DNA of 64,000 bases from Christiangramia portivictoriae DSM 23547 (GTDB taxonomy: Bacteria; Bacteroidota; Bacteroidia; Flavobacteriales; Flavobacteriaceae): the NCBI RefSeq assembly GCF_000423045.1, contig NZ_AUHF01000007.1:62001-126000 (forward strand), written 5' to 3'. The translations under genes and the position numbers were made by a program. Each line of letters starts with the position of its first letter. The stretch's first letter is position 1. This document shows positions 8,651-19,000 of this stretch, piece by piece. Below the pieces are notes generated by a model that was given only the letters and a program-made list of their open reading frames with translations, made no database searches and was not told the origin of the DNA.

Positions 8651-10096
8651 ATGGCCGAATTAAGCGAGGATGAATTCCAAAACATACTTTCCGTAGAGAA
8701 TAAGTGCACACGACTTAATCTCAACGAAAACATCTATGGAACTTTCGCTGAAATTGGAGCGGGACAGGAAACTGTTCGCCATTTCTTTAGAGCACGAAAT
8801 CCAAAAGGGACGATCGCGAAAACGCTAAGTGCCTACGATAAGGATTTTAGTGACGCGATCTATGGACTTGACCCTCAAAACCGCTATGTAACCGAGGCTC
8901 GTTTAAAAAGAATGATCGATTACGAAGCAGAATTGATCGAAAAAAGACTTTCAAGAAAAAAATACCCGGATAAATTATTCTTTAGTTATGCCAATACGGT
9001 AGCGACCATAGACTGGGCGAAGAAATATAAAGGCCACGGGTGGCTTGGAATCAAATTCCAGCGGGAACCAAAGCAGGAATACAGCGAAATCATTTTACAT
9101 GTTCAGTTTCATGAAAACAACGCTTCCCAGCAACAAATTAGCCTGGGAATTATGGGTGTAAACCTTATATATGCTGCATTTTACCAAAGTAACGACCCTA
9201 AAGTTCTCATTAAAAAACTATACGATCATTTAAGTACAGATAAGATCGAAATTGACTCGATTAACTTTCGAGGACCTGTTTTTAAAGATGTTGATAACCG
9301 ACTCATGAGTCTGGAGCTTGTAAAGGATGGAATTACAGACGCAGTGATGTTCTCCAAAGATGGCAACAATATCCTGCCGGCCAATGTTCTTTATAAGAAA
9401 AATATCCTGACACTAAGAGGTAGTTTCCGGCCAGTAACCAATTTGAACCTGAACATGTACATGACCTCAAGAAAGCTCTTTCTGGAGCAGGAAGAGGTTG
9501 ATCCTGAAAATACAGTCACGATCTTTGAAATGACCCTGAACAATCTGAAAGCAGAAGGGGAAATTGACGAGAAGGATTTTCTCGATCGGGCAGACCTGCT
9601 CTGTGCTTCTGGACAAACCGTGATGATCTCCAATTTCCAGGAATATTATAAGGTCGTGGAATATTTTGCGCAGCATACTAAAAAAGAACTCGGGCTGGCC
9701 ATGGGAGCAGATAACCTGGTAGATATTTTCAATGAAAAGTATTACCGACATCTAAGCGGCGGAATACTGGAGGCTTTCGGTAAACTTTTCTTTAAAAGTC
9801 TGAAGGTATATCTTTATCCAATGCTCGACGAAAATACCGGCGAGATCATAGACAGTACAAACCTGAAAGTGCACCCGAGAATGCGCGAACTGTACAACTT
9901 TTTCATAGACAATAAAAAGGTGATTGATATCACTGAATATGACAAGGAGTCATTGGAAATTCATCCCAGAAAAGTGTACGAAATGATTCGGGAAGGAAAT
10001 CCTGAATGGGAAGAAATGGTTCCCGGCCTTACCGCTAAAATGATCAAAGAGAAAAATCTGTTCAGTAAAAAACGAGCTTCTGAAAAAGAAGCTTAG
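8651..10096 (+). CDS. Conserved cytoplasmic protein of unknown function
   Basis: The 481-residue protein has no signal peptide or membrane segment and a soluble, mixed-charge composition. It begins MAELSEDEFQNILSVENKC and shows recognisable conserved-looking blocks such as GTFAEIGAGQETVRHFFRA, FSYANTVATIDWAKK and GHGWLGIKFQ. I do not recognise a catalytic signature with certainty. A possible -7 element TAACTTTC lies at 8618-8625. It converges on the trmH-like gene with a 4-base overlap. Its length, codon use and lack of disruption argue for a real housekeeping gene of Bacteroidota. Confidence 0.8.
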   Translation: MAELSEDEFQNILSVENKCTRLNLNENIYGTFAEIGAGQETVRHFFRARNPKGTIAKTLSAYDKDFSDAIYGLDPQNRYVTEARLKRMIDYEAELIEKRLSRKKYPDKLFFSYANTVATIDWAKKYKGHGWLGIKFQREPKQEYSEIILHVQFHENNASQQQISLGIMGVNLIYAAFYQSNDPKVLIKKLYDHLSTDKIEIDSINFRGPVFKDVDNRLMSLELVKDGITDAVMFSKDGNNILPANVLYKKNILTLRGSFRPVTNLNLNMYMTSRKLFLEQEEVDPENTVTIFEMTLNNLKAEGEIDEKDFLDRADLLCASGQTVMISNFQEYYKVVEYFAQHTKKELGLAMGADNLVDIFNEKYYRHLSGGILEAFGKLFFKSLKVYLYPMLDENTGEIIDSTNLKVHPRMRELYNFFIDNKKVIDITEYDKESLEIHPRKVYEMIREGNPEWEEMVPGLTAKMIKEKNLFSKKRASEKEA

Positions 10097-10557
10097 GTAG
10101 AGAATTCAGTTTTCATCCCGCGATCATACATCACGATACTTCCAGCCACAGAAACGTTCAGGCTCAGGGTAGAACTAAATTTCACCAGATGATGCGATTT
10201 TTCGATCGCTTCGTTGGACAGCCCATGATCCTCGGCACCAAGCAAATAGACGCAGCGCCGGGGATGTTTGAAAGTTTCCAGAGGCACCGCGCTTTCAGCT
10301 AGTTCCACACCTACCAGCATTGCACCTTTTGGTAGATGTTTGTAAAACTCCTCAAAGCTTTCATAGTGAAAATATGGCATTGCACCTACAGCCTTGTGTG
10401 TATCGCAAGCCTGCTTGGCGTACCGGTTGCCGATGGTAAAAATAAAGCTTGCCCCCATGTTCTGAGCAGAACGCCATAGCACCCCGAGATTTTCAGGCGT
10501 TTTCCCATTTTGAATTCCGATTCCAAAAAATCCCTGTTCAAGGTTATTTGTAGTCAT
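10093..10557 (-). CDS. TrmH/SpoU-family RNA 2'-O-methyltransferase
   Basis: This 154-residue SPOUT methyltransferase uses S-adenosylmethionine to methylate ribose 2'-OH in tRNA or rRNA. The knotted C-terminal signature is clear: VYLLGAEDHGLSNEAI is motif 2, and LSLNVSVAGSIVMYDRG is motif 3 with the catalytic-loop Asn. The N-terminus GIGIQNGKTPENLGVLWRSA carries the motif 1 N and R. There is no substrate-recognition extension, as in the short TrmL-like proteins. The exact target nucleotide is unknown. Confidence 0.9.
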   Translation of the reverse strand: MTTNNLEQGFFGIGIQNGKTPENLGVLWRSAQNMGASFIFTIGNRYAKQACDTHKAVGAMPYFHYESFEEFYKHLPKGAMLVGVELAESAVPLETFKHPRRCVYLLGAEDHGLSNEAIEKSHHLVKFSSTLSLNVSVAGSIVMYDRGMKTEFST

Positions 10558-10689
10558 TTCACAAAGATAGTATTAGCAGGCAAAATCACAGAAAAACTTC
10601 ACAATCCAACCCACGTCATATCACTACAATTGGTGATAATAAAAATTTTTATTTATTTTAATGACTGATAATCAACTAACTACAAACTT

Positions 10690-11307
10690 ATGAAAAATAG
10701 AAACTTTTCATTTCAGGGTATGATGAATGTAGGATTTCTCGCTATTACAATCGTACTTATTTCCTGCCAGGACAAAAAGGAATATGCTGAAATTCCTGAC
10801 GAATCCCTCAGTCTACAGGACAGCATTTCTCATGGTGAATACCTGGTAAACACTATAGGCTGTCATGATTGCCATTCCCCAAAAAGGATGACAGAAAGAG
10901 GACCGCAGGTGATACCAGAGCTGGCGCTTTCAGGACATCAGTCTAGTGATAGTCTTCCTGCATTTTCAAAAGAAGCGATCCAGAACGGCTGGATTCAAAT
11001 GAGTGGTGATCTAACCATGGCCATTGGTCCATGGGGAATCAGTTATGCTTCGAATCTGACCTCCAGTGATACGGGACTTGGTAACTGGAACATGCAAAGA
11101 TTTAAAACAGCGATTAGAGAGGGAAAATTAAAGGGAGATTCTGGCGGAAGGATGATCCTGCCACCAATGCCATGGCAAAATTACAGCGAACTAACCGATA
11201 AAGATCTCGAGTCAATATTTCATTACTTAAAATCAACCAAGCCGGTTGAGAATGCTGTTCCCGCACCGGTAGCGCCTAATAAAATCGATAGTCTTCAGGC
11301 TACCTGA
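10690..11307 (+). CDS. Lipoprotein cytochrome c, single haem
   Basis: The 205-residue protein has a lipoprotein-type signal (hydrophobic segment ending VLISCQD, lipobox Cys about 26). It has one haem-binding motif CHDCH (in NTIGCHDCHSPKRM), and a likely axial Met in the MILPPMPW region followed by the C-terminal helix LTDKDLESIFHYLKS. This is the class I cytochrome c layout. It should sit anchored at the periplasmic face and carry electrons, but no partner dehydrogenase or oxidase is adjacent. The tail is Pro/Ala-rich. Confidence 0.88.
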   Translation: MKNRNFSFQGMMNVGFLAITIVLISCQDKKEYAEIPDESLSLQDSISHGEYLVNTIGCHDCHSPKRMTERGPQVIPELALSGHQSSDSLPAFSKEAIQNGWIQMSGDLTMAIGPWGISYASNLTSSDTGLGNWNMQRFKTAIREGKLKGDSGGRMILPPMPWQNYSELTDKDLESIFHYLKSTKPVENAVPAPVAPNKIDSLQAT

Positions 11308-11571
11308 TTAAATCGGTTCGTGTCATTTGCAATTCTGCAATAAACATGCTGTTTAAAGCTTTAAACTCAGTAATTTATAGACAAATATGCATTTTTAATA
11401 TAAACTTGTCAATTAATACTTAAAATGTGAAACAACTTTAGAATTGGCGGTATTTTTAAATATCAGTTTGTTATTTTTATTTCTTGATCGGTAATTTCCG
11501 GAAAAAGATCAGGGTTCATTTCAACCCTATTTTCAGAAATAAATGATTGCAAAAAATTTTAAAAACGACGC

Positions 11572-13479
11572 ATGAAACAGGAAGTACAGGTTTACTCATT
11601 ATTTACAGATTTTGACATTTCACTATTTAAATCGGGTAAGCATTACAGACTGTATGAAAAGTTTGGCGCTCATTTAATTACTCATAATGGACAGGATGGA
11701 GTATACTTTTCTGTCTGGGCACCGTCGGCAAAGTCGGTTTCTGTCATTGGAGATTTTAATTACTGGAATGCAGAAGATCATGTTCTCCATGTGCGTTGGG
11801 ATGAAAGTGGCATCTGGGAAGGTTTTATTCCCGGCGTAAAGAAAGGTGATAAATATAAATTCAGAATAGTATCTAATAACAACGGAGAAATCCTTGAAAA
11901 AGCAGATCCTTATGCTCTGAAATGTGAACATCCGCCAAACACAGCTTCCATTGTATGGGATCTTGATTACAAATGGAACGACGGGAAATTCATGAAAAAT
12001 CGCGAAGCAGTGAACGCGCTGGACAAACCTTACGCGGTTTATGAAGTACACCTGGGTTCCTGGCGAAAAAACACTCTTGAAAACCGCTCCCTTACATATA
12101 TTGAAATGGCAAATGAGCTGGTGAGTTATGTAAAGGAAATGGAGTTTACGCATGTGGAATTCATGCCAATCATGGAATTTCCTTATGACCCGAGCTGGGG
12201 TTATCAATTAACCGGTTACTTCGCTCCAACCTCCAGGTTTGGAGATCCCCAGGAATTCATGCAATTACTGGATGCTTTTCATAAAGCCGGTATCGGCGTC
12301 ATTCTGGACTGGGTGCCCTCACATTTTCCTGAAGATAAACATGGTCTTGGTAATTTTGATGGCTCGCATTTATACGAACACCCAGATCCTAGAAAAGGCT
12401 ATCACCAGGACTGGAAAAGCCTTATTTTCAATTATGGACGCAATGAAGTACGTTCCTTCCTGATTAGCAATGCCGTTTTCTGGCTGGACAAATATCATAT
12501 TGACGGGCTTCGTGTAGATGCCGTAGCCAGCATGCTGTACCTGGATTATTCAAGGGAAGACGGCCAGTGGGAACCGAATGCTGAAGGCGGAAGAGAAAAC
12601 CTGGAAGCCATAAGCTTTTTAAAAGATTTAAATTCTGAAGTTTACTGCAGTTTCCAGGGAGTACAAACGATTGCTGAAGAATCCACTTCCTTTCCTAAAG
12701 TTTCCAGGCCGGTAAGTCATGGAGGTCTGGGTTTTGGAATGAAATGGATGATGGGCTGGATGCACGACACCCTCGAATATTTTAAAAAAGATCCTATCCA
12801 TCGCAGGTATCACCAAAATGATATCACCTTCAGTATGACTTATACATTTACAGAAAATTTTGTATTGCCGCTAAGTCATGATGAAGTGGTCTACGGGAAA
12901 AAATCCCTGCTTGGCAGAATGCCAGGTGACGACTGGCAGCGTTTTGCAAATTTAAGATTGATGTATAGCTATATGTACACACATCCCGGAGCGAAGCTTC
13001 TGTTTATGGGAGCTGAACTGGGCCAGTACACCGAATGGAATTACAACACTAGCCTGGACTGGCATCTACTGGAACAGGATTCACACAAAGGAATCCAGAA
13101 AGCACTGACAGACCTCAACCTGTTATATAAAAAACAACCTGCTTTATATGACAATCAATTCAGTGAAGAAGGGTTTGAATGGATCTCGTATGACGACGAT
13201 CAAAACTCTGTAATTAGTTATTTAAGAAAGGGAACTTCAGAAAAAGAGTTGCTGGCAGTGGTATGTAATTTCACACCCACCGTCCTGAAGGAATATAGTA
13301 TTGGTCTTCCGAAGAAAGGGAAATTAAAAGAAATCTATAACTCAGATGCTACTCAATATGGAGGATCGGGCGTGACAAATAAGACTATTAAAGTTGAAAA
13401 TTCAGCCTTTCACGGAAAGCAATTTTCTGCTAAAATCACCATTCCTCCACTCGCAACGGTGGTATTCAAACTCGCATAA
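11572..13479 (+). CDS. glgB: 1,4-alpha-glucan branching enzyme (GH13)
   Basis: The 635 residues are a typical short GlgB. It cuts alpha-1,4-glucan and rejoins the piece by an alpha-1,6 link in glycogen synthesis. An N-terminal CBM48 domain (GVYFSVWAPSAKSVSVIGDFN) precedes the GH13 barrel. The barrel has DWVPSHFPED, GLRVDAVASMLYLDY with the nucleophile Asp about 316, IAEESTSFP with the acid/base Glu about 369, and LSHDEVVYGK with Asp about 437. A C-terminal beta domain ends the protein. The GH31 gene starts 63 bases downstream on the same strand, so the two probably form one alpha-glucan unit. No obvious regulator site was seen in the 264-base leader. Confidence 0.97.
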   Translation: MKQEVQVYSLFTDFDISLFKSGKHYRLYEKFGAHLITHNGQDGVYFSVWAPSAKSVSVIGDFNYWNAEDHVLHVRWDESGIWEGFIPGVKKGDKYKFRIVSNNNGEILEKADPYALKCEHPPNTASIVWDLDYKWNDGKFMKNREAVNALDKPYAVYEVHLGSWRKNTLENRSLTYIEMANELVSYVKEMEFTHVEFMPIMEFPYDPSWGYQLTGYFAPTSRFGDPQEFMQLLDAFHKAGIGVILDWVPSHFPEDKHGLGNFDGSHLYEHPDPRKGYHQDWKSLIFNYGRNEVRSFLISNAVFWLDKYHIDGLRVDAVASMLYLDYSREDGQWEPNAEGGRENLEAISFLKDLNSEVYCSFQGVQTIAEESTSFPKVSRPVSHGGLGFGMKWMMGWMHDTLEYFKKDPIHRRYHQNDITFSMTYTFTENFVLPLSHDEVVYGKKSLLGRMPGDDWQRFANLRLMYSYMYTHPGAKLLFMGAELGQYTEWNYNTSLDWHLLEQDSHKGIQKALTDLNLLYKKQPALYDNQFSEEGFEWISYDDDQNSVISYLRKGTSEKELLAVVCNFTPTVLKEYSIGLPKKGKLKEIYNSDATQYGGSGVTNKTIKVENSAFHGKQFSAKITIPPLATVVFKLA

Positions 13480-13542
13480 TATCAAAACATTATACTCTGG
13501 CCTCCATTTTTTGGTCGCCAGAATCATTAGAAGCTAAGAAAA

Positions 13543-15942
13543 ATGATTACAAATACTGAACTTGAACACAAAGGGAATTTATACCCTTCCAGCCTGATAT
13601 CATATGAGCATGATCAGGATACGGTTTATTTCATGACCAAGAATGGAGTAAGGTTGCAATTAACCATCCTTCGGGACAATATGATGCGCTTTCGATATAG
13701 TACCAATGGTATTTTCGAAAATGATTTTTCGTATGCGGTAGATCAAAACCATCCTCACGGGTTCAATCACCTGGAAATTTCAGAAGACGACACGCACGTG
13801 ATTGTAAAGACTGAAAAGTTCATTTGCAAGGTCGCTAAGGACGATCTGCGTGTAGGCATGTATGAACATGGCGGGAAGATCATTCTGGAGGATGAACTTG
13901 GATTCCATTGGGAAGAAAGCTTTGAATTTGGCGGGAACTTTGTGAAAATGAGTAAATCTTCAAAAGACCAGGAAAGTTTTTTTGGCCTTGGAGACAAGCC
14001 CACCAACTTTAACCTAAAAGGAAAAAGACTGAGCCTTTGGAATACAGATCAATATGCCTATGGAAAAGATACGAACGAGCTCTATAAAGCAGTTCCTTTC
14101 TACATGGGACTTCAACAGAATATTTCCTACGGAATTTTCTTTGACAACACCTTTAAAACACATTTTGATTTTTGTAGTGAACGAAGAAATGTAACCAGCT
14201 TCTGGGCAGATGGAGGGGAAATGAATTATTATTTTATTTATGGCCCCCAAATGACCGATGTTCTTACCACATATACAGATCTTACCGGCAAACCAGAATT
14301 GCCACCCATGTGGGCGCTTGGATTTCACCAGTGTAAGTGGAGCTATTATCCGGAAAGTAAGGTCAAGGAGATCACTTCAAAATTTAGGGAATTGAATTTT
14401 CCCTGTGATGCAATTTACCTGGACATTGATTATATGGAAGGTTTCCGTTGCTTTACATGGAACAAAGAATTTTTTCCTGATCCAAAACGAATGGTTAGCG
14501 AACTGGAAGAAGATGGCTTCAAAACGGTTGCTATCATCGACCCTGGAATCAAGATAGACCTTAGCTACGATGTGTTTAAGGAAGCTTTGGAAAAGGATTA
14601 TTTCTGCCGTCGCGCAGATGGACCATATATGCGCGGTAAGGTCTGGCCCGGGGAATGTTATTTCCCAGATTTCACCAATCCTGAGGTGCGTGAATGGTGG
14701 AGTGGCCTGTACAGAGAACTTATTGGAGAAATTGGAGTTAAAGGTGTGTGGAATGACATGAACGAACCAGCAGTGATGGAGGTTCCCGGTAAAACCTTTC
14801 CTCTGGATGTTAGACACGATTATGATGGCCATGCCTGTAGCCATAGAAAAGCTCATAATATCTACGGAATGCAGATGGCGAGAGCTACCTATGAGGGTGT
14901 GAAAAAATTCAATTTCCCGAAACGTCCATTTATTATTACCCGCGCGAATTATTCCGGAGGACAACGCTATACATCCACCTGGACCGGTGACAATGTCGCT
15001 ACCTGGGAACATTTATGGCTGGCAAATGTCCAGATCCAGAGACTGTGCATGAGCGGAATGAGCTTCGCGGGATCTGATATTGGTGGTTTCGCAGAACAGC
15101 CTTCCGGAGAACTTTATACCAGATGGATTCAGCTAGGGATCTTCCACCCATTCTGCCGCGTTCATTCCTCGGGAGATCATGGCGAACAGGAACCCTGGTT
15201 CTTTGGAGAGGATGTACTGGATATTAGCAGGAAGTTTGTAGAATTGCGTTATCAATTGCTGCCATATCTTTACACTGCATTCTATTACTACGTTCAGGAA
15301 GGACAGCCAATCCTAAAACCTCTGGTATACTTCGACCAGGAGGATGTACAAACCCATTACAGGGCAGATGAGTTTATCTTCGGAAACCAGATCCTGGTAT
15401 GCCCGATTCAGGAACCAAATGTACAGGGACGAAGAATGTACATCCCAAGAGGCCAGTGGTACAACTACTGGAGCAATGACTTACTGCAGGGAGGAAAAGA
15501 AATATGGGTAGATGCGCCACTGGATATCGTACCTATATTCATCAAAGCAGGAGCCATTATTCCGAAATATCCTGTTCAGCAATATGTAGATGAGGTGGAG
15601 ATCGACCAAATGACCCTTGATGTTTACTACAAATTAGGGAAAGAGAACTCAGAATTTTATGAAGATGCACATGATGGGTACGAATACCGACAAAATATTT
15701 ACAGTCTTCGCACCTTCAAGCTCACAGGGAAAGAGGATGAAGTGATCATACAGCAGCACAAAAGCGGAAAGTTTTCAGCTACTTACGACACCTTTAAGAT
15801 CAATCTACATGGGCTTCCATTTGAAATTAGAAGAGTATTTTACGAAAACGAAGAAGTGCCTTTAGAAGCTCTACACTATAATGCTGAGGAGAAAAGCATG
15901 ATAATCAGGAAGGATTTCAGTGAACTTCAGCTGGTAGGATAA
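13543..15942 (+). CDS. GH31 alpha-glucosidase
   Basis: This 799-residue enzyme hydrolyses alpha-glucosidic bonds from non-reducing ends. The N-terminal beta sandwich is followed by the catalytic barrel with GFHQCKWSYYPE, YLDIDYMEGFRCFTWN, and KGVWNDMNEPAVM, whose Asp about 405 is the nucleophile. The acid/base Asp about 483 is in STWTGDNVATW. Then come FAGSDIGGF and the proximal and distal C-terminal beta domains. No signal peptide is visible, so it likely acts in the cytoplasm on glycogen or imported malto-oligosaccharides. It follows glgB and ends at a strong terminator. GH31 also contains xylosidases, but the WNDMNEP form with this context favours alpha-glucosidase. Confidence 0.93.
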   Translation: MITNTELEHKGNLYPSSLISYEHDQDTVYFMTKNGVRLQLTILRDNMMRFRYSTNGIFENDFSYAVDQNHPHGFNHLEISEDDTHVIVKTEKFICKVAKDDLRVGMYEHGGKIILEDELGFHWEESFEFGGNFVKMSKSSKDQESFFGLGDKPTNFNLKGKRLSLWNTDQYAYGKDTNELYKAVPFYMGLQQNISYGIFFDNTFKTHFDFCSERRNVTSFWADGGEMNYYFIYGPQMTDVLTTYTDLTGKPELPPMWALGFHQCKWSYYPESKVKEITSKFRELNFPCDAIYLDIDYMEGFRCFTWNKEFFPDPKRMVSELEEDGFKTVAIIDPGIKIDLSYDVFKEALEKDYFCRRADGPYMRGKVWPGECYFPDFTNPEVREWWSGLYRELIGEIGVKGVWNDMNEPAVMEVPGKTFPLDVRHDYDGHACSHRKAHNIYGMQMARATYEGVKKFNFPKRPFIITRANYSGGQRYTSTWTGDNVATWEHLWLANVQIQRLCMSGMSFAGSDIGGFAEQPSGELYTRWIQLGIFHPFCRVHSSGDHGEQEPWFFGEDVLDISRKFVELRYQLLPYLYTAFYYYVQEGQPILKPLVYFDQEDVQTHYRADEFIFGNQILVCPIQEPNVQGRRMYIPRGQWYNYWSNDLLQGGKEIWVDAPLDIVPIFIKAGAIIPKYPVQQYVDEVEIDQMTLDVYYKLGKENSEFYEDAHDGYEYRQNIYSLRTFKLTGKEDEVIIQQHKSGKFSATYDTFKINLHGLPFEIRRVFYENEEVPLEALHYNAEEKSMIIRKDFSELQLVG

Positions 15943-15967
15943 AACCATCATATTAGTAATTAGTAAC

Positions 15968-16001
15968 AAAAAAGCCTGTTCATTAAGAACAGGCTTTTTT
16001 T
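15968..16001 (+). terminator. Terminator between GH31 and the hybrid sensor gene
   Basis: The stem AAAAAAGCCTGTTC/GAACAGGCTTTTTT has loop ATTAA and T/A tracts on both sides. It can serve both the GH31 gene and the convergent sensor gene that stops at 16016. Confidence 0.9.
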
Positions 16002-16015
16002 ATTACCTAATAAAT

Positions 16016-19000
16016 TTAATCCTTTGTGATAGAGATATAGTCCTTTCCGTAGAATTTCTTCAGACTGTCCTTAAAGTGTTTAGGACTGGAATAGCCTGCT
16101 TTAAAAGCGATCTCCATCATATTATAATCTCCATCATTCAGCAGTTCTCTACCGTATTCCGCACGTATGAACTCCATAAAATCCTGCGGTGAAAGATTTA
16201 CCAGACTTTTAAGCTTCATGAATAAGGCGTTGCTGGAAAGTCCCAATGAAGCGCTAAGATCATGCACTGTAAAATTATCCTTTTCAATAGCATCAAGAAT
16301 GATCTGCTTTGATAGCTGAAGGAATTTTCTATCCCGGTCTGACCTATATGCGATTTCTCCGGATTGTAAATGATCTTTAATAAAATCTTCACGGAACTCC
16401 TGTCGTTCTTTTAAGGTTAAAGCAACTGTTTCCATCAAAATGGTCATATTCAGTGGCTCCCTGATAATTTCTGCGATATCCTTTAACTGTTCAGGATCAA
16501 AATGCTGATCCTCTTCCGTAATCATAAAAACAGGAGTATGGTTTAGACTCGGATTACGTCCTAGCATTTTGGAAAGCTGGATCGTGTTCATATCTGGGAG
16601 CATGCTCGTGGCAATGATGATATCTGGAAAGATCATTCCTGCCTTTTCCATTCCTTCTTCTGCGCTTGCCGCTTGAAATACCTGGCAGTACTGTCCTACC
16701 AATTTTGCCAGCTGTTCCCTGGAAGAAGCCTGAGCATCTATGATCAATATTTTGCTAGCACTAATTTTCTCAATTTCCGCTGGAAGAGATTCAGCAATAG
16801 CTTTTTTAACAGTGTTCGCCTGGAGGATATCCGCAGCCCGTTGTGGCACTCTGCGATAATCTTCGTGCCTGTTCTTTAAAACAGCAGTATAAGTGGAACC
16901 TTCATTCTTCTGAGTTTCAAAATTAAAGCTTCCCCCAGCCTTTTGAATAAGTTCCATAGCCTTCAGGATATAACGGAGTCCGCTCTTATCCCTGAATTTC
17001 ATGCGTTGATCCAGACCACGTTTCTTTTCAAGCACCCTTATATCCTGTGAAGGAATACCCTTGCCTGTATCTGTGATCTGAACCTTGAGATCTCCAACTC
17101 CGGTTCGAATGAGGTTGAGGATGATCTTTCCATTTTTAAATGAATACCCGGCACTTCCCGATATTAAGCTGAAAAAGATCTTATCCAGCATTTCAAGGTT
17201 ATAATAAAATGGTTCTTCTCCCCAATGGTCGTTCACAATCACCTCCAGATCTTTCATCTTATAAACAGGTTCGATCTCTCTGATGACCTGTGGAAGATGT
17301 GCTTCTAAATTAATACTTGAAATTTCGTAGACAGATTCTTCATAATTGAAATTAAGAATCTGGTTAAAGAGATCATCGAACCTTGCGGCAAACCTCTTTA
17401 AATCCTCCTGATTTTCGGCGTTGTTAGAGGTGGAGATCTTGCTTAGGGATTGCACGGCACTTTCTACTGGTTTCTGAAACTCCTGCTGCAATTTTGCTCT
17501 AAGCTCCTCCTTGGCCTGTCTGTCGGCATTTCTGGATCGTAACACAAAAACGTAAGCGAAAATGATTACGGCCGCAATGATGCCAATTCCCATAAACAGA
17601 TACACTACGCCTATGCCTCCTGATACGGCCGAGACTTCCACCGGAATTTGTTTGACTTGAGACCAACCCGAATCTGGTAGTTTTGATCTGACTTCAAAAG
17701 TATAACTGCCCGGAGGCAAACTGGCGTAACTTGCAGAATTCACTTTTGACGGCTTAGACCAATCACTATCTATACCTGGTATTCTCCAGCTATACAATAA
17801 TTCCTCTGGAGACCAGAATGATAATCCCTGGAAAGTTACCTGGAAACCAGAATTTTCCTGTACGTCTATGATCGAACCTCTTAGCAACGAAACCCTTCTT
17901 TGTTTTTTATCACGTACAGAGGCCTGCATTAGAGTTCTAAACTCCACTTCAGGTTTAATTTCCTGCTGGGCCAGCATACTTTTCGGCTTGAAAACATTTA
18001 CGCCATTGGCAGTGCCTAAAACGAGTGACCCATCGGTCATTTTTGTGAATCCTGTTGTTAGTTCAGAGCTCGTGAGCCCATTTAATTCGCTGAAGACCCT
18101 TAGGTTCTTTTCCTCCGGGCTATAACTGGCGAGACCATCTTCTGTAGAGATCCAGTAATAGTCATCCTCTACGATCACTCCCTGCACGTTATTGGATGGC
18201 AGGCCAAAATCTTCATCAAACAGTTGCAATGCTTCAGTTTCGAAGTTATAAGCGATCAAACCTGTACCCTCTGTAGCGAAAAGTCCCAGGCCTTGCTGAG
18301 TAATATACAGTTGGTTGATTGCATAATAATGCATGGTTTCACTGGCAGTGAGCTTATCGATATCACTAATTCGACCACTAACGGGATCTATGGAGTGCAC
18401 ACGGGTTCTGGTTGCCACTATCAATTTTCTAGGACCCAGTTCTGCAATGGCCTGTACTTCTTTCACAGGAAAAGTTTTGATATCATTGGATGCGCTGATC
18501 CTGGTCAAATATCCATTTTCACCTCCAACCCAGGTATTTGTGGAAGAGTCGATAAATAAAGTATTCGCTTGCTCAATGCCAGTTTTGTAAAGCGCAGTAG
18601 GTGCGTAATGTGCTCTGAGGAGCGTGTTGATATTGATCTTATAAACTCCGTCCTCCAGGGTTGCCACCCATACATACTGGCCGGTTGCAGCAATAGAAGT
18701 TATTTTATCTGGACTTTGTCTCGCCTTTTTATAGTTAAGGTTCTTTATGTGGCTATACCGGTTGGTTTCTGGATTCCAGATACTCAATCCTTCACTGGTT
18801 CCAAACCAAACGTAGCCACGAGAATCTGTAGCCATGGCGCTAAGGCGGTCTCCCGCCAGACTTGAGTATTTAGCAGGATCATGATGCAGTTGCCATATCG
18901 CTTCTGAAGATAGATTTTTCAGATATAATCCATCGTTGCCAACAAGCCAAAGTAAATTATTATCGTTGAGCTGAGCTGCGAATAATTGCTGCGGAAAGCT